Source of the DNA: Acidobacteriaceae bacterium
GTDB taxonomy: Bacteria; Acidobacteriota; Terriglobia; Terriglobales; SbA1
Assembly: GCA_003136335.1 (NCBI GenBank)
Contig: PLEA01000529.1
Coordinates: 1 to 14,915 of the forward strand
Direction of reading: 5' to 3'
Length of the DNA: 14,915 nucleotides
The notes under the pieces: model-generated
Database searches by the model: none
Seen by the model: the letters and a program-made list of their open reading frames with translations, nothing else
What the model was told of the DNA's origin: nothing
Shown here: piece by piece, positions 7,255 to 12,582 of the stretch
Layout of the letters: the number at the start of each line of letters is the position of its first letter
Position numbering within the stretch: position 1 is the first letter of the stretch
Position numbers and translations under genes: made by a program

Positions 7255-9858
7255 ATGCCCGTTCACGCCATTGAAAGCTCTCAAACTGTGACCATCAAGA
7301 TAAGAATTCCGAAGGGACCTCGGGAAGGTGGGGGAAAAGGATTCCGCTGGCTGCCCCGCGACCCGGTGCTGCGTGCGGCGCTGGTGGCGTTTCTGATTCT
7401 GGCAGTATCGTTTACGGTTTTATTTTCTTACCTTTACATCAAGTACGATCGGATCATTGCGAAGCGGTTCCGTTCCCCGGTGTTCGCCAATTCCGCCAAG
7501 ATTTACGCCTTGCCGCGGACGGTGCGGGATGGCGAAAAGATCGAAGCGCGGGAGATTGCAACCGACCTGCAGCATGCTGGCTATACGGATGAGGAAGGAC
7601 AGTCCAGCCTGGGCAGTTTTCAATTGCTGAAAGATGGAATCGAGATTAATCCAGGGCAGGAGTCCTACCACAGCCCGGAACCGGCGCGCATCACCATCCA
7701 CGACGGAAAGGTTGACCAGATCACCAGCAACGGCAACGACCTTTCGGCCTACGAACTGGAGCCGCAACTGGTAACCGCGCTGTTCGATGCGGAACAAAGA
7801 TCGAAACGCCAATTGGTTAAGTACGACGAGATTCCTCCCATGATGGTGCAGGCGGTGCTGGCGATTGAGGACCGTCGGTTCTTTGAGCACAGCGGCGTGA
7901 ATTTTCTGCGCATGGCGGAAGCGGCGTGGATCGACGTGATCCGCGGACGGCATGATCAGGGCGGGTCCACCCTCACCATGCAGCTTTCGCGCGGATTCTT
8001 TTTGACTCCGGAGAAGACGATCAAGCGCAAGCTGACGGAAATGCTGATTGCGGAGGAACTGGAACAGAAGTTCACCAAGAAGCAGATTTTCGAGTTTTAC
8101 GCGAACTGGGTGGACCTGGGGCAGAGAGGATCGTTCTCGATCAGCGGGTTCGCCGAGGCGTCGAAGGCATACTTTAATAAGGAATTGAAAGACATCACAC
8201 TGCCCGAAGCGGCGCTGCTGGCGGGATTGATTCAGCGTCCGAGTTACCTGTCGCCGTACCGGCATCCGGAGCGCGCCATGGAGCGCCGGAATCTGGTGCT
8301 GGAATCGATGGTGGAGACCCATGTGATCACAAGGGAGCAGGCGGATAAAGCCAAGGCTGCGCCGCTGAAACTGGCGCCGCCGAACGTGGAAGCCAGCGAC
8401 GCGCCGTATTTCGTAGACATGGTGCGGGACACGCTCATCAGTAAATTCAACGAGAGCGAGTTGAATGAGCAGTCGTACCGCATTTACACGACGCTTGATC
8501 CTGAGCTGCAGAAAGCCGCCGCCGAGGCGGTGGAGTCGGGCATCAAGCTGGTGGATGCCCAGGTCAAGAAGTTACGAACGAAGAAGGTGAAGGTAGGAAA
8601 GAAGACTGAAACCAAGGTGTTGCCGGGTCCGCAGGCGCAGGTCGCTTTGATCGTACTCGATCCGCATACGGGGGCGGTACTGGCTTTGGTGGGAGGGCGG
8701 GACTACGGATGGAGCCAGTTGAATCACGCGGTCGCGAAGCGACCGACGGGATCGATCTTTAAGCCGTTTGTGTATGCCGCGGCGATGAACAGCGCGCTGG
8801 ACGGCTCGCCGACGGTGATAACTCCGGCGTCAACCGTGACGGACGCGCCCTCGAGCTTTGCTTATGGCGACCAGATCTATGAGCCACGCAATTACAAAGA
8901 GGAGTATCACGGCGACGTATCGTTGCGCTACGCGCTGGCTATGTCGCTGAACAATGCGACGGTGAAGGTGGCGGAGGAGGTTGGCTACGACAAGGTGGCA
9001 GAACTGGCGCGGTCGGCGGGGATTACGTCGGTGAAAGCGACACCGGCTATGGCACTGGGTTCCTACGATGCTTCGCCCCTGGACATGACGGGCGCATACA
9101 CGACATTTGCGAACAAGGGGGTGCGGCTGTCGCCAATCCTGCTGCGCTCGGTGCGCAATGGCAAGGGCGATGTGATCGCGAACTATAACACCGACCAGCG
9201 CCAGGTGCTGGACCCGCGGATTGCTTACATCATGACCAACATGATGGAAGGCGTGATCAACAATGGGCTAGGATTTTCGGCGGTTCGTGGGCGCGGGTTT
9301 ACGGCTCCGGCAGCGGGAAAGACGGGCAGTTCGCACGATGGCTGGTTCGCGGGATACACCTCGAATTTGCTGTGCATTGTTTGGGTGGGGTACGACGACT
9401 ACAGCGACCTTCGTTTAGCCGGCGGGGTCACGGCGGCACCCATCTGGGCTGAGTTCATGAAGAAAGCGGCCGCGCTGTCGCAGTATTCCGACATGAAGGG
9501 GTTTCAGCAGCCGACGGGCGTGGTGGATGTGCAACTGGATAAGATTACGAACCGCCTGGCAACTCCAACCTGCCCGGATGACTACGTTTCCGCTTTCGTG
9601 GCGGGAACGGAACCACGCGAGACCTGCGACGCGCAAGAAGGAATGAAGGGATTCTTCTCCCGCATGTTTGGCGGTGGGAACAAACCACTGCCTACTCAGG
9701 GCCAGAGCGACGCGTCGATTCAGGAAGATCCGAATAATCCTCAGGATCCTAAGAAAAAGAAGGGATTCTTCGGCAAGATCGCCGGAATTTTTAAGGACGA
9801 TAAAACCACGGCGCCGGCGTCGAAACCCGCGGACCCTGGGCAGACTGCGCCGCACTGA
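7255..9858 (+). CDS. Class A penicillin-binding protein (PBP1B-like transglycosylase/transpeptidase)
   Basis: Bifunctional peptidoglycan synthase of 867 residues that polymerises lipid II and cross-links the peptides in the periplasm. In order: basic cytoplasmic tail; one transmembrane helix (about 40-61); a UB2H-like domain as in PBP1B (about 74-150; SPVFANSAKIYALPR start); GT51 transglycosylase with Glu205 in AIEDRRFFEHSG, GGSTLTMQLSR (236-246) and Glu262 in RKLTEMLIAEELE; then the transpeptidase with Ser500 in TGSIFK, SLN (564-566) and KTG (689-691). All catalytic motifs are present. The C-terminal region has a Cys773/Cys791 pair around FVAGTEP. A Lys-rich tail carries two KGFF segments (798-801 and 836-839). 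Start: ATG at 7255, with an in-frame stop just upstream. In E. coli UB2H binds the outer-membrane lipoprotein LpoB; no such partner is seen here. Confidence 0.97.
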   Translation: MPVHAIESSQTVTIKIRIPKGPREGGGKGFRWLPRDPVLRAALVAFLILAVSFTVLFSYLYIKYDRIIAKRFRSPVFANSAKIYALPRTVRDGEKIEAREIATDLQHAGYTDEEGQSSLGSFQLLKDGIEINPGQESYHSPEPARITIHDGKVDQITSNGNDLSAYELEPQLVTALFDAEQRSKRQLVKYDEIPPMMVQAVLAIEDRRFFEHSGVNFLRMAEAAWIDVIRGRHDQGGSTLTMQLSRGFFLTPEKTIKRKLTEMLIAEELEQKFTKKQIFEFYANWVDLGQRGSFSISGFAEASKAYFNKELKDITLPEAALLAGLIQRPSYLSPYRHPERAMERRNLVLESMVETHVITREQADKAKAAPLKLAPPNVEASDAPYFVDMVRDTLISKFNESELNEQSYRIYTTLDPELQKAAAEAVESGIKLVDAQVKKLRTKKVKVGKKTETKVLPGPQAQVALIVLDPHTGAVLALVGGRDYGWSQLNHAVAKRPTGSIFKPFVYAAAMNSALDGSPTVITPASTVTDAPSSFAYGDQIYEPRNYKEEYHGDVSLRYALAMSLNNATVKVAEEVGYDKVAELARSAGITSVKATPAMALGSYDASPLDMTGAYTTFANKGVRLSPILLRSVRNGKGDVIANYNTDQRQVLDPRIAYIMTNMMEGVINNGLGFSAVRGRGFTAPAAGKTGSSHDGWFAGYTSNLLCIVWVGYDDYSDLRLAGGVTAAPIWAEFMKKAAALSQYSDMKGFQQPTGVVDVQLDKITNRLATPTCPDDYVSAFVAGTEPRETCDAQEGMKGFFSRMFGGGNKPLPTQGQSDASIQEDPNNPQDPKKKKGFFGKIAGIFKDDKTTAPASKPADPGQTAPH

Positions 9859-9866
9859 TGGGGGTT

Positions 9867-9950
9867 GGGTCTTAGGTGTTCGGTCTTGGGATGTTTACTT
9901 TCGGCTGGCCTAAACACCTAATACCTAACACCTAGCACCCAAGACCCTAG
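9867..9950. repeat. Inverted pair of degenerate heptamer arrays after the PBP gene
   Basis: The left arm (9867-9894) is four heptamers: GGGTCTT, AGGTGTT, CGGTCTT, GGGATGT. The right arm (9909-9950) is CCTAAACA, CCTAATA, CCTAACA, CCTAGCA, CCCAAGA, CCCTAG. The arms are reverse complements at several registers: TTAGGTGTT (9872-9880) with AACACCTAA (9913-9921), and GGTCTTGGG (9882-9890) with CCCAAGACC (9938-9946), both perfect. The transcript could fold into a long hairpin just after the PBP stop and before the TPR gene. There is no U-tract. Resembles short tandem repetitive sequences or extragenic palindromes. Confidence 0.8.
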
Positions 9951-10013
9951 CGAGAATCCTTCGCCGACTGACCGAAACTGTGCCAGAATGTGTGCACTAG
10001 CTGGGGGTGGCCT

Positions 10014-10841
10014 ATGTCGTCCTGCCCGAGAGTTTGGCTGGTTCCCGTCTCGCTTCTTGCCCTTTGCATCTGTGTCCTGTCGAGTTTGTCGTTGGGGCAA
10101 GCTTCTCACTCCGAACAAGTTCAGATCAAGCCGCCGCTGTTGCGGACGATTGATCCTCCTGCTCCAGACGCTACTGCAGCCGATCTAGAAGCTCGTGCGG
10201 AGCAACTGCGTGCAGTGAAACTTTATCTGGACGCGCTCGACTACTATCGCGCGGCGCTGGCCAAGCAGCCGACCTCTGCCAGTCTGCTGAACAAGATTGG
10301 AATCACCGAGTTGATGATGCAACGCTATCGCGAGGCGAAAAAGGCGTTTGATCAATCGATCAAAGTCGACCGCCAGTTTGCCGATGCCTACAACAATCGG
10401 GGCGTGGTGTTTTACGAAGAGCGGAAATATAGCGCGGCGGTAAAGGAGTACCGCCGGGCGATCGCGATTGACGGCACTTCGGCGTCGTTCTTCAGCAATC
10501 TGGGAGCGGCGCTTTTCGCCAAGAAAGAGTTTGATCCTGCGGTCGTTGCCTACCAGCATGCCATGGAACTCGATCCCGAGGTGTTTGAGCGAACTTCGCG
10601 CGCTGGCGTGCAGGCGCAGTTGCCCAGCCCGGGCGATCGCGCGCACTACGACTATACCGTGGCGAAACTCTACGCCAAGATGGGCTATTCGGACCGGTCG
10701 CTCGAATATCTGAAGAAGGCGCTGGAAGAGGGATATAAAGATTTCAACAACGTGTATAAGGATGTTGAGTTCGCCGGGGTTCGAAAAGATAAACGCTTTG
10801 CGGAACTGATGGCCGCGAAACCTGCTGCGCTGCCAGAATAA
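10014..10841 (+). CDS. Exported tetratricopeptide-repeat protein
   Basis: A 275-residue product with an N-terminal signal peptide (about 1-29, hydrophobic core LVPVSLLALCICVLSSL, cleavage likely after LGQA) and TPR helices for the rest, so probably a periplasmic scaffold or assembly protein. Repeats are visible at about 74-90 (LDALDYYRAAL), 91-122, 123-156 (ADAYNNRGVVFYEERKY) and 157-190 (SFFSNLGAALFAKKEF). A final pair (about 210-245) is followed by the YKDFNNVYKDVEFAGVRKD and RFAELM block often seen closing such proteins. Start: the ATG at 10014 has GGGGGTGG a few bases upstream; an in-frame GTG at 9990 would put extra residues before the signal. Partner unknown. Confidence 0.88.
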   Translation: MSSCPRVWLVPVSLLALCICVLSSLSLGQASHSEQVQIKPPLLRTIDPPAPDATAADLEARAEQLRAVKLYLDALDYYRAALAKQPTSASLLNKIGITELMMQRYREAKKAFDQSIKVDRQFADAYNNRGVVFYEERKYSAAVKEYRRAIAIDGTSASFFSNLGAALFAKKEFDPAVVAYQHAMELDPEVFERTSRAGVQAQLPSPGDRAHYDYTVAKLYAKMGYSDRSLEYLKKALEEGYKDFNNVYKDVEFAGVRKDKRFAELMAAKPAALPE

Positions 10842-10941
10842 AATCTCGCCGTGCGTTCCCGGGCCCAACTGGATTTTATTTTTGAGCGCAGGATTTTACA
10901 AAGGTTTACAAAATTAGACGGAACTTAGGCGAATTGTGGTG

Positions 10942-11048
10942 TTTAATTTTTTTACTACTCCTGAAAACAACAGGGTGAGTAAGGAGAAACGGTAGCCCAT
11001 CGGATGCTGACCCGAGCACGCCCCAAGCAAGCATCCGGTGGGTTTTTT
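10942..11048 (+). ncRNA. Candidate structured small RNA or long 3' UTR
   Basis: A bulged eight-pair stem (TACTCCTG, 10956-10963, with CAGG and AGTA in 10971-10981, three bases bulged) is followed by a strong terminator at 10996-11048. A TTTAAT (10942-10947) might serve as a -10 element, but no good -35 is seen, so the RNA could instead be the 3' end of the TPR message. No known RNA family was recognised. Confidence 0.3.
10996..11048 (+). terminator. Strong Rho-independent terminator
   Basis: CCCATCGGATGC (10996-11007) pairs with GCATCCGGTGGG (11031-11042) over twelve positions with one G-U pair; the loop is 23 bases, and TTTTTT follows at once. It acts only on plus-strand transcripts, as no T-run follows on the other strand. 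It lies about 155 bases after the TPR stop, farther than usual for that gene. Confidence 0.9.
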
Positions 11049-11050
11049 CT

Positions 11051-11078
11051 TTAGCTATCAGCTCTCAGCTGTCAGTAA
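11051..11078 (+). repeat. Heptamer array, TCAGCNN type, plus orientation
   Basis: Four consecutive seven-base units: TTAGCTA, TCAGCTC, TCAGCTG, TCAGTAA. The same unit occurs inverted at 11156-11190 inside the end of kdsC. AGCTATCAGC here (11053-11062) is the exact reverse complement of GCTGATAGCT at 11165-11174. Confidence 0.8.
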
Positions 11079-11137
11079 GGGGGAATTCACTTCGATTTTC
11101 TTGCCACCAAACAAAGGGCGTGCGGTTGCAGCTACCG

Positions 11138-11788
11138 TCAGCGAGACTTTGGTTTTTGCTGAGCGCTGATAGCTGAAAGCTGACGGCTGATTTTCGGGCT
11201 GCGCTCGCCGATGTAGTCTTCCAGGATTTTTTTCCATTTGCCTTGGGCTTTGAGGATGAACTCCACCGCGTCGCGGAGGGCGCCGTCGCCGCCGGCGTGG
11301 GGCGTGGTGTAGTGGGCTTCGTGCTTCACTTCGGCGCGGGCGTTTTTCACGGCGATAGCGAGGCCTCCGGCGCGCATGGCGGGCAGGTCGATGACGTCGT
11401 CGCCTACGAACGCGGCTTCTTCGGGTTTGAGGCCCTCCTGCTTCACGACTTCTTCGAAGCAGGCGCGCTTGTTTCGAACGCCTTGATGAACGGGTTCGAG
11501 TTTCAGGTCGCGGGCGCGGAGCGCGACAGTTTCCGAGACGCGCGTAGTGATCAGCCCGGTCTTGATGCCGGCGAGGCGCGCGAGCGAGATCGCAGCGCCA
11601 TCGTGTGCGTGGAAGCCTTTCACTTCGATCTGACGCTGAGCGCTTTGCGCTGCGAGTGGCGGGGGAGCTCCTTGCTGCGAGTTTTCGGGCAAGAAGAAGA
11701 GTTTGCCATCGGTCAGCACGCCGTCAACGTCGAAGAGGAGCAATTTGATTTTACGGGCGCGGGCGGTGGCGGAGAGTGGTCTCGGCAT
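11138..11788 (-). CDS. kdsC: 3-deoxy-D-manno-octulosonate 8-phosphate phosphatase (KdsC, HAD family)
   Basis: Hydrolyses Kdo-8-phosphate to Kdo, the sugar linking lipid A to the LPS core; cytoplasmic, usually a tetramer. The 216-residue product has HAD motif I DVDGVLTDG (20-28; nucleophile Asp20, acid/base Asp22), FHAHDGAAI (59-67), motif II near LITTR (79-83), the HQG stretch (101-103) with Lys107, and motif III/IV GDDVIDLPAM (129-138). AGGDGALRDAVEFIL (165-179) is typical of KdsC. Family members are usually about 170-190 residues. The excess comes from an Ala/Pro/Gln-rich insertion in the flap (about 37-53) and a C-terminal tail (about 197-216) whose codons are mostly the heptamer array at 11156-11190. 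Start: ATG at 11788 with AGGA nine bases upstream; a TAGAAT (complement of 11804-11809) may be its -10. It stands alone and diverges from mazEF. Confidence 0.93.
   Translation of the reverse strand: MPRPLSATARARKIKLLLFDVDGVLTDGKLFFLPENSQQGAPPPLAAQSAQRQIEVKGFHAHDGAAISLARLAGIKTGLITTRVSETVALRARDLKLEPVHQGVRNKRACFEEVVKQEGLKPEEAAFVGDDVIDLPAMRAGGLAIAVKNARAEVKHEAHYTTPHAGGDGALRDAVEFILKAQGKWKKILEDYIGERSPKISRQLSAISAQQKPKSR
11156..11190 (-). repeat. Heptamer array, TCAGCNN type, inside the 3' end of kdsC
   Basis: Read on the minus strand this is exactly five seven-base units: TCAGCCG, TCAGCTT, TCAGCTA, TCAGCGC, TCAGCAA. They encode most of the KdsC tail (ISRQLSAISAQQ). It is the inverted partner of the array at 11051-11078. 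Because 35 bases are not a multiple of three, the array is read in shifting register. Confidence 0.85.
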
Positions 11789-11846
11789 TGCAGGAATCCT
11801 ACCATTCTAGATGGCTAATGTGATAGCGAAAATGATGTAGTAACAT

Positions 11847-11854
11847 GGTATAAT
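11847..11854 (+). promoter_or_regulatory. Extended -10 promoter of the mazEF-like operon
   Basis: A perfect TATAAT (11849-11854) is preceded by an ATGG, giving the TGn extension of extended -10 promoters; no -35 is found at the right distance, as is common for that class. Transcription would start near 11861, about 20 bases before the antitoxin ATG. Antitoxins of this type usually repress their own promoter, but I see only an imperfect dyad around the hexamer. Confidence 0.7.
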
Positions 11855-11881
11855 CTCATAGTTTTAGAGGAAGACGCAGAT

Positions 11882-12205
11882 ATGTCCCTAGCCGCCAAGA
11901 AGGAATATCAGAACACGACGGTCCGGCTGCCGCTTCGCGTGTACGAACAGGCTAAGAGCGTCGCCGTCCAGTCGGATGCGTCTAGCTTTAATGAATTTAT
12001 CGTCCAGGCGATCGAAGAGAAGGTTCGGCGGCTGACGGAAGCAGAGATCGATGCGGCATTCGCGCAAATGGCGAACGATACAGACTACCAGCGCAGCTCG
12101 GTTGCACTATCCGGCGAATTCGAGAAGAGCGACTGGGAAGCCCTGCAGACCGGCACCAAGCATGAGCAGCCAAAGACCCGTGCTTCCAAAACCCGTTCGC
12201 GGTGA
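11882..12205 (+). CDS. MazE-like ribbon-helix-helix antitoxin
   Basis: A 107-residue antitoxin of the ribbon-helix-helix class, expected to bind DNA as a dimer, block the partner toxin and repress the operon. The N-terminal strand NTTVRLPLRVYEQAK (11-25) and the two helices to about residue 48 (SSFNEFIVQAIEEKVRRL) fit this fold. The C-terminal part has a MANDTDYQ and LSGEFEKSDWEAL segment (63-88) typical of the toxin-binding arm, followed by a short basic tail. GAGGAAG lies eight bases before the ATG. The toxin gene begins inside this one. Names of such antitoxins vary, so the symbol is left open. Confidence 0.85.
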   Translation: MSLAAKKEYQNTTVRLPLRVYEQAKSVAVQSDASSFNEFIVQAIEEKVRRLTEAEIDAAFAQMANDTDYQRSSVALSGEFEKSDWEALQTGTKHEQPKTRASKTRSR

Positions 12206-12533
12206 CGTTTTCAACGCCCGCCTCGATCCTACCGAAGGCAGCGAGCAGGCGGGTACGCGGCCCGTCGTGGTCATCAGTCGCGATTCCATCAATGCCAATA
12301 GCCCGGTGGTGGTCATAGTCCCCATCACCGACGCGGCCAATGTCAAGCGGTTGTATCCCAGTCACGCGCATCTCCCCAACGGGGTGGGTGGGTTAAGGAT
12401 GGCGAGCGTCGCCAAAGCGGAACAGGTTCGCGCGATTCAGATCTCGCGGTTCGTCGACTATTACGGAAGGATAGATCCCGATGCGCTGGCGCGGATTGAA
12501 GAGGCGATCAAGATCACGTTGGCCCTGAAATGA
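12162..12533 (+). CDS. MazF/PemK-family toxin (mRNA endoribonuclease)
   Basis: A 123-residue toxin of the MazF/PemK family, which cuts single-stranded RNA at short motifs and stops growth when free of its antitoxin. The typical start [29 protein letters not shown] is visible at 13-41. Arg33 (in RPVVV) and Thr56 (in VPITDA) match the residues known to be catalytic in Bacillus MazF, and EQVRAI (87-92) is the conserved Q-R block. It looks complete and active. The ATG at 12162 overlaps the antitoxin gene by 44 bases; a GTG at 12180 is an alternative. No strong Shine-Dalgarno is seen, so translation is probably coupled to the antitoxin. Cleavage sequence unknown. Confidence 0.93.
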   Translation: MSSQRPVLPKPVRGDVFNARLDPTEGSEQAGTRPVVVISRDSINANSPVVVIVPITDAANVKRLYPSHAHLPNGVGGLRMASVAKAEQVRAIQISRFVDYYGRIDPDALARIEEAIKITLALK

Positions 12534-12547
12534 GCTAAGGCGAACAA

Positions 12548-12576
12548 TTTACGAACATCCATTCTCGGTCTACAAT
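12548..12576 (+). promoter_or_regulatory. Candidate promoter of lhr, giving a leaderless mRNA
   Basis: TTTACG (12548-12553, four of six to TTGACA), a spacer of exactly 17 bases and TACAAT (12571-12576, five of six to TATAAT). The -10 ends six bases before the ATG at 12583, so transcription should begin at or next to the start codon. No Shine-Dalgarno lies upstream, which agrees. Confidence 0.5.
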
Positions 12577-12582
12577 ACCCGA

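Larger units (their letters stand above)
10842..11137. other. AT-rich gap with terminator and possible small RNA
   Basis: No protein gene is supported. From about 10870 the base composition is much richer in A and T than the genes around it. It holds two direct repeats, GGATTTTA (10871-10878 and 10891-10898) and TTTACAAA (10895-10902 and 10905-10912, spaced by one helical turn). A bulged stem and a strong terminator follow, both listed separately, and then the first heptamer array (11051-11078). Confidence 0.55.

Noticed and set aside
7420..8322. 300-codon minus-strand open frame opposite the PBP gene
   Set aside because: No domain or signal; lies fully within the GT51 coding region, which is clearly the real gene.
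11004..11054. 16-codon reading frame within the terminator hairpin, with an AGGAG about 20 bases upstream
   Set aside because: Spacing is too long for a Shine-Dalgarno, and the frame is made of the terminator stem and T-run; no run of regulatory codons as in an attenuator peptide.
11243..11818. 191-codon plus-strand open frame opposite kdsC
   Set aside because: Gly/Glu/Ala-rich antisense shadow; the minus strand has all KdsC motifs.
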